Shown: one piece after another, positions 49,486-57,186 of the stretch | Layout: every line of letters begins with the position of its first letter | Position numbering within the stretch: the first letter of the stretch is position 1 | The notes under the pieces: model-generated | What the model saw: the letters and a program-made list of their open reading frames with translations, nothing else | What the model was told of the DNA's origin: nothing | Database searches by the model: none | Position numbers and translations under genes: made by a program | Assembly (NCBI GenBank): GCA_937934595.1 | Contig: CALGZA010000046.1 | Location: forward strand, 1 to 64,000 | DNA from: an uncultured Verrucomicrobiales bacterium | GTDB taxonomy: Bacteria; Verrucomicrobiota; Verrucomicrobiia; Verrucomicrobiales; Akkermansiaceae | Direction of reading: 5' to 3' | DNA length: 64,000 nucleotides

Positions 49486-50202
49486 ATGTCTGAAAATAAA
49501 GAAAATACACCAGCGGGAGAAACACCAGCAGCTGAGGCTAAGCCAGCGGAAGCGGCAGTGACTCCAGCAGCAGCACCAGCAGCAGCGGCAGCAACTCCTG
49601 CTGCAGCTACGCCAGCGACAAACGAACGTCCGCAAAGAGGTGGGCGTGGCGGTCAGGGCGGTAAGGGAGGGCGTAAAGAGCGTCCACCACGTCAAGCTCC
49701 GGCTAAGCCTAAGACCGAAGATGGTGTTGAGTTAGTAGAGAAAGTGGTATTTATCAATCGCTGTGCGAAGGTAGTAAAAGGTGGACGCCGATTCAGCTTC
49801 TCTGCCCTTCTTGTATCTGGTACTGGCGAAGGTCGTGTTGGAGTAGGATTTGGTAAGGCTAATGAAGTAGCGGAGTGTATTCGTAAGGCTAGTATAGACT
49901 CACGCCGTCAGCTTCACCGTATTTCACTAGTTGATAACAGGACAATACCTCATGAGACTTATGCTGAGCATGGTGGTGGTAAGGTTCTTCTAAAGCCAGC
50001 TGTTCCAGGAACTGGAGTTATAGCGGGTGGAGGAATGCGTGCTGTTTGTGAAGCTGTGGGCATCAAGGATGTTCTAGCTAAGTCACTAGGTTCTAACAAT
50101 CATGCTAACGTTGTGAAGGCGACCATAGAGGCACTTAAGACACTGCGCACGCGTGAGCAGGTTCTTAAGTCACGTGGTCTTTACAAAGAGGAGGCACTTT
50201 AA
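49486..50202 (+). CDS. rpsE: 30S ribosomal protein S5 with Ala/Pro- and RGG-rich N-terminal extension
   Basis: This is ribosomal protein S5, 238 residues; the core of about 160 residues begins at [31 protein letters not shown] (about 82). About 80 extra residues precede it: an acidic then Ala/Pro-rich stretch (1-45) and an RGG-type basic stretch at 48-66 ([19 protein letters not shown]). Such tails can bind RNA or phase-separate in other proteins; here the role is unknown. Conserved S5 elements [17 protein letters not shown] and [11 protein letters not shown] follow. It lies 24 bases before rplO; rpmD (L30), normally between, is absent. Confidence 0.96.
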   Translation: MSENKENTPAGETPAAEAKPAEAAVTPAAAPAAAAATPAAATPATNERPQRGGRGGQGGKGGRKERPPRQAPAKPKTEDGVELVEKVVFINRCAKVVKGGRRFSFSALLVSGTGEGRVGVGFGKANEVAECIRKASIDSRRQLHRISLVDNRTIPHETYAEHGGGKVLLKPAVPGTGVIAGGGMRAVCEAVGIKDVLAKSLGSNNHANVVKATIEALKTLRTREQVLKSRGLYKEEAL

Positions 50203-50226
50203 TCTTAACTAATAGAAATTAATATT

Positions 50227-50667
50227 ATGAATCTTCATACAATGAAGCCTAACAAAGGCGCTACTCACAAGATCAAGCGTCTTGGTAAGGGTGAGAGCTC
50301 TGGCCAAGGTAAGACATCAGGTAAAGGACACAAGGGACAGAAGGCACGATCAGGAAGTGGCGTTCGCGTTGGTTTCGAGGGTGGTCAGATGCCTATTCAC
50401 CGTCGTTTACCAAAGCGTGGTTTCAACAACGTTCGTTTTGCGGACAAGGTTGTGGTGGTAAACACTGCGCATCTCGAGAAGTTTTTCGATGAGGGGGCAA
50501 CTGTTAACGAGGAGTCACTCCGCGAGAGAGGTCTTGTTAAGGGAGCTTTTGATCAGATCAAGGTTCTTGGAAACGGTGTATTAAATAAGAAGCTCACAGT
50601 TTCAGTGAATGCTGTATCAGCAGGAGCTAAGACTAAGATTGAGGCAGCAGGTGGAACGGTTTCATAA
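50227..50667 (+). CDS. rplO: 50S ribosomal protein L15
   Basis: This is ribosomal protein L15, 146 residues. The start MNLHTMKPNKGATHKIKRLGKGESSGQGKTSGKGHKGQKARSG and GFEGGQMPIHRRLPKRGFNN are unmistakable. It is the last ribosomal gene of this group. A 179-base leader with a promoter and hairpin separates it from secY. The leader ATG context is AATATT ATG without a Shine-Dalgarno sequence. Confidence 0.97.
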   Translation: MNLHTMKPNKGATHKIKRLGKGESSGQGKTSGKGHKGQKARSGSGVRVGFEGGQMPIHRRLPKRGFNNVRFADKVVVVNTAHLEKFFDEGATVNEESLRERGLVKGAFDQIKVLGNGVLNKKLTVSVNAVSAGAKTKIEAAGGTVS

Positions 50668-50717
50668 CTGATTTTTTCTTGCTGAATCAAATTATTAAGT
50701 ATTTCTAGCTGGTTAAT

Positions 50718-50747
50718 TTGACAGTTAGTTCGCTAGATAGAGATACT
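50718..50747 (+). promoter_or_regulatory. Promoter of secY
   Basis: TTGACA (50718-50723), an 18-base spacer and GATACT (50742-50747) form a sigma-70-type promoter. It would give secY expression independent of the ribosomal genes and a leader of about 90 bases. Confidence 0.55.
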
Positions 50748-50766
50748 TTTTACCATTTTTTGGTAG

Positions 50767-50795
50767 GGAAGTGCAGCTTTTAGAGTTGCACTTCC
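50767..50795 (+). ncRNA. Structured 5' leader hairpin of secY
   Basis: GGAAGTGCA (50767-50775) and TGCACTTCC (50787-50795) form a perfect 9-bp stem with an 11-base loop. It lies about 20 bases after the predicted transcription start and about 50 bases before secY. No strong T run follows, so it may be a leader control element, RNA-stabilising stem or weak attenuator rather than a full terminator. Confidence 0.45.
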
Positions 50796-50846
50796 TTGCT
50801 GGTTTATTACTAAACGTCCGAACAACTTTAAATTGATAAAAAAATA

Positions 50847-52361
50847 ATGATCTCCGCTTTTGCGAATACATGGAAAGTAGCTGAGCTACGTGAGCGAATT
50901 ATCTTCACATTGGTGATGATAGTTGTAGTGCGTCTTGGTGTATATATAACGATGCCTGGTATCGACTCGAATGTTATCGAGCAGTATACTGATTATAAGG
51001 AAGCACAGGGGTCTGAGGGAGGTAATATCCTGAATACGATGATCACTATATTCTCTGGAGGAGGGTTACAGCAGTTAGGTATTTTTGCACTTGGAATTAT
51101 GCCTTACATTTCTGCGTCTATTTTGATGCAGTTGATGACTGCGGTTGTTCCTAAGATTTCTCGCTTGTCTAAGGAGGATGGTGGCCGCCAGAAGATCAAT
51201 CAGTATACTCGATTCATTACTATAATAATTGCTTTGGTTCAGGGTGGATTCTTAGCGAATCAGGTTTATTCATCACCTGAAACTTTACCATTCTTTGCTG
51301 GGATTCAGGAAATGACTGGGGATTTGGTTTCTAGTGGTTATAGCAGGTTTACATTTATTGGTATCTTTACTTTAACGATAGTGGCGGGGACATTGCTTTT
51401 GATGTGGATAGGTGATCAGATGACTGAGAATGGTATAGGTAATGGAACTTCTATCATTATAACGGTAAACATTATATCGTCACTACCTTCTGCTCTTGCT
51501 GTATTATGGGATACGCTCATAGTTAACGAGAGTATGGGTGGGCCTATTTTTGCGGTAGGTCTCTTCGCGTTCTTAATATTTATTGTTGCTGCTACGATAG
51601 CGTTGACTCAGGGTCAGCGTAGGATAGCGATTCAGTATGCGAAGCGCACGCAGGGTAGGAAGCAGACTGGTGGGAATACACAATATTTGCCATTGAAGAT
51701 TAACTATGCGAACGTGATGCCTATTATTTTTGCTACGGCGATACTAGGAATCCCTGCTGTTCTTGCACAGATGGTATTTAGTGGAGCAGAGTGGACGGTA
51801 ACTATGGGTGAGATTTTAGCACAAGATAGTTTATGGTATTATGTGATAGCGGGAGCTATGATCTTTTTCTTCTCTTATTTCTGGGTGGCTACGATGTTCA
51901 ATCCTTCTGAGATATCTGAGAATTTAAAGCGAGGTGGTGGTTATATTCCGGGGATCAGGCCTGGGCAGCCAACGGCTAAGTTTTTAGATTTCACGATGAC
52001 TAGGTTGACCTTTGCAGGTGCGGTATTTCTTACTGTAATATTTGTTCTTCCTTGGATTATTTCCCAGATGCCGCGAGGTATAATAGGTAAGCCACTGGAT
52101 GGTCAGGTGACTCAGTTCTTTGGTGGCACGAGTTTGCTTATTATGGTAGGTGTTATACTTGATGTGATGCGTCAGGTTGAGACTCATCTACTGCAGAAGA
52201 ACTACGATGGATTCCTCAGGAAGGGTAAGATTAAGGGTCGTCAAGAGCGTAAGCAGTTGAATGCTGCTAATAAGGCGAGTAACAATATGGTTTACTTAAT
52301 GGTGGTGATAGCGATTCTCTTTATTCTAGGGATAGTTGCATTATCTATTTCTAAGGGTTAA
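50847..52361 (+). CDS. secY: Protein translocase subunit SecY
   Basis: This is the central pore subunit of the Sec translocon, 504 residues, in the inner membrane. The ten helices begin ELRERIIFTLVMIVVVRLGVYI (plug and helix 1 region: MPGID). GGGLQQLGIFALGIMPYISASILMQLM is the conserved helix 2b area. MWIGDQMTENGIGNGTSIIITVNI and QGQRRIAIQYAKR (cytoplasmic loop) follow, with a final ETHLLQKNYDGFLRKGKIKGR. The length exceeds the 440 of E. coli because of longer periplasmic and C-terminal parts. It has its own promoter and terminator. Confidence 0.97.
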   Translation: MISAFANTWKVAELRERIIFTLVMIVVVRLGVYITMPGIDSNVIEQYTDYKEAQGSEGGNILNTMITIFSGGGLQQLGIFALGIMPYISASILMQLMTAVVPKISRLSKEDGGRQKINQYTRFITIIIALVQGGFLANQVYSSPETLPFFAGIQEMTGDLVSSGYSRFTFIGIFTLTIVAGTLLLMWIGDQMTENGIGNGTSIIITVNIISSLPSALAVLWDTLIVNESMGGPIFAVGLFAFLIFIVAATIALTQGQRRIAIQYAKRTQGRKQTGGNTQYLPLKINYANVMPIIFATAILGIPAVLAQMVFSGAEWTVTMGEILAQDSLWYYVIAGAMIFFFSYFWVATMFNPSEISENLKRGGGYIPGIRPGQPTAKFLDFTMTRLTFAGAVFLTVIFVLPWIISQMPRGIIGKPLDGQVTQFFGGTSLLIMVGVILDVMRQVETHLLQKNYDGFLRKGKIKGRQERKQLNAANKASNNMVYLMVVIAILFILGIVALSISKG

Positions 52362-52398
52362 TTTGTTACGACTCATTATTTATTTTAAGACTTTTATG

Positions 52399-52435
52399 AG
52401 TGGTCGTCCCAGTAATGGTTCGGCCACTATTTTTT
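52399..52435 (+). terminator. Terminator of secY
   Basis: The stem AGTGGTCG/CGGCCACT (52399-52406 with 52421-52428, one G-U pair) is followed by ATTTTTT. It separates secY from adk. Confidence 0.7.
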
Positions 52436-52457
52436 AGCAGATCTATTATAGAGTTCG

Positions 52458-53087
52458 ATGAAGGATAAGAATGTGATTTTATTAGGGCCACCAGCGAGTG
52501 GTAAGGGGACACAGGCGCGGCAGTTGGCTGGTTATTTAGGAGTTCCGTGTTTGGGTACTGGGAAGTTGCTTCGTGACGAGATAGAGCGTGAGACGGCTGT
52601 GGGACTAGAGGCTAAGGGTTATATAGAGGGTGGTAGCTATGTTCCTGATGCGGTGATTTTAGCGATGGTTGAGTCATGGTTAGGGGAGAATGTTGATGGT
52701 TGGTTGATGGATGGTTTTCCGCGTACTATACCACAGGCAGAGGCTCTGCAGGAGTCTGCTATTCCGCCAAGCCGCGTGATAGTTCTGGATGTTCCGCGGG
52801 GGGATCTGGAATTAAGGATTACTAGGAGGCGGGAGTGTACGGGGTGCGGGGTGACTTTTGCGGTGGATCATCTTGATGAGGTTATTTGTCCTGATTGTAA
52901 GACGCCTACTTTGGTATCGCGAGCTGATGATGCATTGGATAGTTTTAAGGTTAGATATGAGAATTATGAGGAGCTTACTGTTCCTTTGTTTGATTACTAT
53001 GAGGGTTTGGGTATGTTAGATAGGGTGGATGGGACGCAGTCTCCTGATGAGGTTTTTGCTGAGATTTTAAAGTTAGTGGGAGGTTAA
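52458..53087 (+). CDS. adk: Adenylate kinase with zinc-type lid
   Basis: This 209-residue enzyme interconverts ATP, AMP and ADP. The P-loop is GPPASGKGTQ (10-19). The lid contains four Cys (C127, C130, C144, C147 in CTGC and CPDC), the structural zinc site found in many Gram-positive and some Gram-negative adenylate kinases. LMDGFPRTIPQAEAL and SRADDALDSFKVR complete the active site. It follows secY in the classical order but after a terminator, and lies 12 bases before map. Confidence 0.95.
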   Translation: MKDKNVILLGPPASGKGTQARQLAGYLGVPCLGTGKLLRDEIERETAVGLEAKGYIEGGSYVPDAVILAMVESWLGENVDGWLMDGFPRTIPQAEALQESAIPPSRVIVLDVPRGDLELRITRRRECTGCGVTFAVDHLDEVICPDCKTPTLVSRADDALDSFKVRYENYEELTVPLFDYYEGLGMLDRVDGTQSPDEVFAEILKLVGG

Positions 53088-53099
53088 GGGATACAAGTT

Positions 53100-53915
53100 A
53101 TGGGTAAGCGAAAGAAAAGGGGGAGAAATGGTATTATTATAAAGACTCCTGAGGAGGTATCTGAGATGCGGGTGGCTTGTGAGATGGCTAGTGAGATTCT
53201 GCAGTTGGTAGCAAAGTATATTTCTGTGGGGAAGACGACTAAGGAGGTAGATGAATATGCGGCTGAGTTGATGAAGGAGCGTGGGTGTAAGAGTGCTTTT
53301 TTGGGTTACCGTGGATTTCCTGCGTATACGTGTATTTCTCCAAATATAGAGGTGGTTCATGGTATAGGTAGTGATTACGTCATTAAGGATGGGGATATCA
53401 TTAGTGTGGATGTGGGGATAGTGAAGAATGGCTGGATAGGGGATAATGCGACTACTGTTGCGGTGGGGGATGTGGAGATAGAGACGAAGCGTCTTTTGGC
53501 TGTGACTGAGCAATCACTTTATGAGGCTCTATCTTTTGCGAGGGAGGGTGAGTTTTTAGGGGATTTGTGCGGTGCGGTGTCTGAGTATGCGGAGCCTTTT
53601 GGTTTTTCTGTGGTGAAGGAGTTTGTAGGGCATGGAGTGGGGCGAGATTTGCATGAGGAGCCGCAAGTTCCTAACTATAGGCCTCATGGTAAGACTCCGA
53701 GGTTAAAGGAGGGTATGGTATTGGCAGTAGAGCCGATGATTAATATAGGGACACCGAGGGTTAAGATCTTGGATGATGGGTGGACTGTGATAACTGGTGA
53801 CAAAAAGAATTCAGCTCATTTTGAGCATACGGTCTTAGTGACTAAGGATGGGCCGGATATTTTGACCGCACGACCGAGGGAGGCTACGCCTGAGATTTTA
53901 GGTATAGAGCTGTAG
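53100..53915 (+). CDS. map: Methionine aminopeptidase, type I
   Basis: This 271-residue enzyme removes the initiator Met from nascent proteins. The five metal ligands are visible: D104, D115, H178, E211 and E242 (SVDVG, GDNATT, VGHGVGRDLHEEP, VEPM, FEHTV). A basic N-terminus (GKRKKRGRN) precedes the usual start of the family at IIIKTPEEVSEMR. It is co-transcribed with adk, 12 bases downstream. The infA gene that often follows is absent. Confidence 0.96.
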   Translation: MGKRKKRGRNGIIIKTPEEVSEMRVACEMASEILQLVAKYISVGKTTKEVDEYAAELMKERGCKSAFLGYRGFPAYTCISPNIEVVHGIGSDYVIKDGDIISVDVGIVKNGWIGDNATTVAVGDVEIETKRLLAVTEQSLYEALSFAREGEFLGDLCGAVSEYAEPFGFSVVKEFVGHGVGRDLHEEPQVPNYRPHGKTPRLKEGMVLAVEPMINIGTPRVKILDDGWTVITGDKKNSAHFEHTVLVTKDGPDILTARPREATPEILGIEL

Positions 53916-53946
53916 GTTGGAATTTATAGGGCTTCACTTGGTGGGA

Positions 53947-54627
53947 TTAGAAATTAATTATTTCTTTGGATCCTAGGTGTTTTGGTTTAGTGCTGAGGAT
54001 GTTTTCATCGACCCACATTCTTATTCTGGCTAGGTATTCTCTTTTTTGTTTTTCTCTTCCAATGACGTCTGGGGCATTGTAGCCGACTGCGTCTATGTTG
54101 CGTTTTTTTGCGATGTATGCGGCTCGTTCGTTATGGAATTTTTGTGAGACGAGAATGATTTTGTGTGCGCCGAATATTTCTTTGGCTCTGACGATTGAGT
54201 CTAGAGTTCTTAGGCCGGCGTAGTCACAGATTATTTTGTCTGCTGGGACTCCTTTGTCTATGAGTGCTTGTTTCATGTCAGCGGGTTCGTTGTAGTCGTC
54301 TCTGCTGTTGTCACCTGATACGATGAATCCTTTGGTGGCGCCTGCTTTCCAGAGGGCGTGAGCTGCTTCGATTCTGTATTTAAAGTAGAGGTTTGTTCTG
54401 TTGTTTATGGTGGCAGCGCATCCAAAAACGAGTGCGATGCGGTCTTGGTTTTTGGTGTGGTGTTTTAGTTCAATTACATCGTTGTATAGTATTTTTTTTC
54501 CTGCTGTTTGAGCTGCGGTGTTAGCCCACCACATGAGGAGGAAGAAGAGGGCTGTGGCGATGCATGCGAGGGTGAAGGAGAGTTTAGTGATGGTTCCGAG
54601 GGTGAGTAGTTTAGTGATGGAGTTCAT
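53947..54627 (-). CDS. SanA/YdcF-like DUF218 membrane protein
   Basis: This 226-residue protein is a DUF218/SanA-family protein. I start at the ATG at 54627, which does not overlap the upstream gene's stop at 54638; the ORF itself could extend 11 residues further. One membrane helix (about residues 19-38) is followed by a soluble alpha/beta domain with IALVFGCAATINNRTNLYFKYRIEAAHALWKAGATKGFIVSGDN (the conserved G-C/A start and SGDN motif) and QKFHNERAAYIAKKRNIDAVGY. SanA in E. coli affects envelope barrier function (vancomycin exclusion) by an unknown mechanism. It lies 10 bases downstream of the 54638-55480 gene. Confidence 0.85.
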   Translation of the reverse strand: MNSITKLLTLGTITKLSFTLACIATALFFLLMWWANTAAQTAGKKILYNDVIELKHHTKNQDRIALVFGCAATINNRTNLYFKYRIEAAHALWKAGATKGFIVSGDNSRDDYNEPADMKQALIDKGVPADKIICDYAGLRTLDSIVRAKEIFGAHKIILVSQKFHNERAAYIAKKRNIDAVGYNAPDVIGREKQKREYLARIRMWVDENILSTKPKHLGSKEIINF

Positions 54628-54637
54628 GAGATTTACG

Positions 54638-55480
54638 CTATTTACGTTTACTGTAATCATCGCGTATTTTTTTCAGAAATTTCATGTATTTTACTTTGGC
54701 TTGGAAGTCTGGATCTTGTTTACGGTCTTTGAATGGGTTGTTAGTTCCGTAGAGGGTCCAGGGTCCTACTTTTGGTACGTCTTCGAAGTCAACAAATCTC
54801 CAGTGGACAACTGATCCTGATTTGATTCCCATGTAGTCTCTGACGGCTGGGGAGATGTCTAGCCCTGCATTTTTGTTTTTTTTGTTTTTTGGTTTTTTGT
54901 TTTTAAAGACGTATTGCCAGTCATCAGTGTGGAATGGGCCGCAGTCTTCCCATTGGGCGTAGCAGACTTTTTTGTTTCTGACTATTTTTACCCAGCGTCC
55001 TTTGCAGGTAGTTTTGCCAGGTTTTGGGTTAACGCGTTTGAACCATGGGATGACTGAGCTGGCTTCTACTTTGTGCATTTTGTGGTTGATGCAGTCATTG
55101 TATGGGAGTGCTATGTAGAATGGGTTTAGTTTAGGGATGAATCCGGAGGGTATGTATCCGGTGCGATAAGCGGGGTCTGGGTTATCATAGCCTCCGTAGT
55201 TTTTCTGCCAGTTTCTATCCCATGAGCTGGCATGGTTGGGTGTGGGGTTTCTGGGGGTGGGTTTTTCTCCGATCCAGAATACTGAGACTGTGATGAATTT
55301 ATGCCAGGGGTAGTTTATTTTTTTGTATGGGTTGACTGGTAGTTTGTTGTTGGCTGCTAATCTTCTGTTAGGGGTGTTGTTTTTACCGGTGGGGGTGGTG
55401 ATGTTTGGGCCTTGAGCGGATAGTGCGCTTATGGCGGTCAGGATGCAGATTGAGATTAGTATGGGCCTAGATATGGGCAT
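54638..55480 (-). CDS. Exported protein with double-psi beta-barrel-like segment
   Basis: This 280-residue exported protein has a signal peptide (cleavage near ALSAQ, residue 23). A Pro/Asn-rich linker precedes a domain of about 150 residues with CKGRWVKIVRNKKVCYAQWEDCGPFHTDDWQYVF, a Lys/Asn-rich loop, then AGLDISPAVRDYMGIKSGSVVHWRFVDF. The D-C-G-P-x and GLDxSPAVRD pattern recalls RlpA-like double-psi beta barrels that bind or cleave peptidoglycan, but I am not certain. Four Cys lie in the domain and could form disulfides. It is between rdgB and the SanA-like gene on the same strand, 11 bases after rdgB. Confidence 0.6.
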   Translation of the reverse strand: MPISRPILISICILTAISALSAQGPNITTPTGKNNTPNRRLAANNKLPVNPYKKINYPWHKFITVSVFWIGEKPTPRNPTPNHASSWDRNWQKNYGGYDNPDPAYRTGYIPSGFIPKLNPFYIALPYNDCINHKMHKVEASSVIPWFKRVNPKPGKTTCKGRWVKIVRNKKVCYAQWEDCGPFHTDDWQYVFKNKKPKNKKNKNAGLDISPAVRDYMGIKSGSVVHWRFVDFEDVPKVGPWTLYGTNNPFKDRKQDPDFQAKVKYMKFLKKIRDDYSKRK

Positions 55481-55491
55481 TGGTCTTTGTG

Positions 55492-56088
55492 TTATTGAGA
55501 TTCTAGCCAGCTTATGGCTTTATTGAGTGCTTTGGCTCGGTGGCTGAGTTTGTTTTTGATTTCGTTTCCCAGCTGGGCGAAGGTTTTATCGTATCCGTTT
55601 GGGATGAATAGGGGGTCGTATCCGAAGCCTTTATCTCCTGTGGGGTTGGTGATGATGGATCCTTCCACGGTGGCTTCAAAATGGGCTAGTTTTTTGCCGT
55701 TTTTAGCGATGACCATGATGCATTTGAATCTGGCTGTTCTTGGTGTGTTTGGGGGTAGTTTGGAGAGTTCGGCGATGAGTTTGTTGTTGTTGGCTTGGTT
55801 GTCTCCATCTTTGCCAGCGTAGCGAGATGAGTAGACTCCTGGTTCTCCGTTAAGTGCGTCTACTTCGAGTCCGGAATCATCTGATAGTATATTGCCCTCT
55901 GTGAGCTTGCTGATTTCGATGGCTTTTAGTGAAGCGTTTTCTAGGAATGTGGTTCCGGTTTCTGCTATTTCTGGGAAATTTCCAGATGAGAGGTCTGTGA
56001 CGGAGTAGCTTGAGCCGAGCATGGATCTTATCTCGTCTGTTTTATGGTTGTTTCTGGTGGCTATGAGCAGTGGTTTGACGGATGGCAT
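55492..56088 (-). CDS. rdgB: XTP/dITP diphosphatase (RdgB/HAM1)
   Basis: This 198-residue pyrophosphatase removes non-canonical purine nucleotides such as dITP and XTP. I start at the ATG at 56088 (MPSVKPLLIATRNNHKTDEI), because the family begins there; the ATG at 56124 adds 12 residues without similarity. SDDSGLEVDALNGEPGVYSSRYAG (68-91) is the active-site region, and GDKGFGYDPLFIP and LSHRAKAL are the remaining signatures. It is the first gene of a three-gene unit with the next two minus-strand genes. Confidence 0.93.
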   Translation of the reverse strand: MPSVKPLLIATRNNHKTDEIRSMLGSSYSVTDLSSGNFPEIAETGTTFLENASLKAIEISKLTEGNILSDDSGLEVDALNGEPGVYSSRYAGKDGDNQANNNKLIAELSKLPPNTPRTARFKCIMVIAKNGKKLAHFEATVEGSIITNPTGDKGFGYDPLFIPNGYDKTFAQLGNEIKNKLSHRAKALNKAISWLESQ

Positions 56089-56297
56089 GCGTTCTAAATT
56101 AGTTAATGTGGTGTAGTATTTCAAGCTAGTAATGTGGCATTGTGGAGCGATTATTGCTTTTAGATTTTAGCTTCTGGGTAATTACTCTTCGGTGTCTATG
56201 TCAGGCATCACGATGAGTTTGAGATATGGGAGTCTTCCTCTTGAGATTTTACAAAGTTTTTACACAATTTCTGTGAAATCTGTTTATTGTGCTTTTC

Positions 56298-56831
56298 ATG
56301 AAGTATATTATACTAATATTAGTCTTATCAATACTACCTTTGTATTCCAAACCTGTTAAAGTTGTTACAAAATTAGTAACATCGGCGAAGAAGATGGATT
56401 TACCTGAGGGTATGCAAGAGCTTGTGGATATTAAAGGTGTCGGAATCATTAGTTTGCCTGGCATTGTTATTGCCGACCCTAAGGTAAGCTCAGTAGATCT
56501 CAATGAAGAGAAAGTTATTCATAAAAACTTCAAAAGTGAGAGAACAGGTGTGACGTATTCGCTTTCATTGACAGATAAAGGGGAGGAGCTTTCCTATGTC
56601 ATTAAATTAGTGTTAAACACACAAGTTGATGGTGGGAAGGAGGAGGCTCAGGTGAAAAAGTTTCAAAGTAAGACTTATTACATTTCAGGTGTAGCTAAAA
56701 AAGATAAACCAGTCTGGATACCTTTAGGAGATATTCATTTTGAAACGAATCATAAAGAGCCGTTAGGATCCTATTTATATAAACAAGGCGGAACTAGTAA
56801 ATTACTCGTTAGATTTGTTGATTCTAAGTGA
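56298..56831 (+). CDS. Exported hypothetical protein with atypical composition
   Basis: This 177-residue exported protein has a signal peptide (MKYIILILVLSILPLYS) from the ATG at 56298. The mature part is Lys/Val-rich without Cys (VKVVTKLVTSAKKM, ISLPGIVIADPKVSS). No family is recognised. Codons are A/T-rich and the G-over-C skew of the + strand is weak, unlike almost all other plus-strand genes, which suggests recent acquisition or special expression. It stands alone, with no clear promoter or terminator. Confidence 0.5.
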   Translation: MKYIILILVLSILPLYSKPVKVVTKLVTSAKKMDLPEGMQELVDIKGVGIISLPGIVIADPKVSSVDLNEEKVIHKNFKSERTGVTYSLSLTDKGEELSYVIKLVLNTQVDGGKEEAQVKKFQSKTYYISGVAKKDKPVWIPLGDIHFETNHKEPLGSYLYKQGGTSKLLVRFVDSK

Positions 56832-57186
56832 TTGGCTGTATAACTTTGCTAGTGTTTATAGCTGTAGAGAATAGAAAAAGAGTGTAGGGTAGGTGGCGGT
56901 TCTTAACCGTCACTCCCAAACCATCCTTATTATGGTGGTGGGTGAGGGGTTTGTGTGGTGGTTTTTGATAGCATGGTTGCTTGTGCTGGGTTTTAGATAT
57001 TGATGAGGGGTGTGATTTTTTGTGGGATTGAGATGTGTTTGTTTTTTGGTTGGTGATCCAAGAAGTTTGTGTGTATGGGTATATTTGCAGTTTACTTATA
57101 TTTAAAGTTTCTGTAGTATATTTCGACTGGGTTTTCTGTTATTGATTTTTAGGTGATGGGGGGCTTTTTGTAGATTATTAATAGAT
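56832..57186. other. Intergenic region upstream of the dcw-type cluster
   Basis: This 355-base space has no convincing gene. A GTGGCGGTT/AACCGTCAC stem (56893-56901 with 56905-56913, one mismatch) lies near its left end but without a T run. A candidate promoter for murG lies at 57091-57119. The rest is T/G-rich. Confidence 0.5.
57091..57119 (+). promoter_or_regulatory. Candidate promoter of the murG-ftsA cluster
   Basis: TTTACT, a 17-base spacer and TAGTAT, each matching four of six consensus bases, end 67 bases before the murG ATG. Confidence 0.35.
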
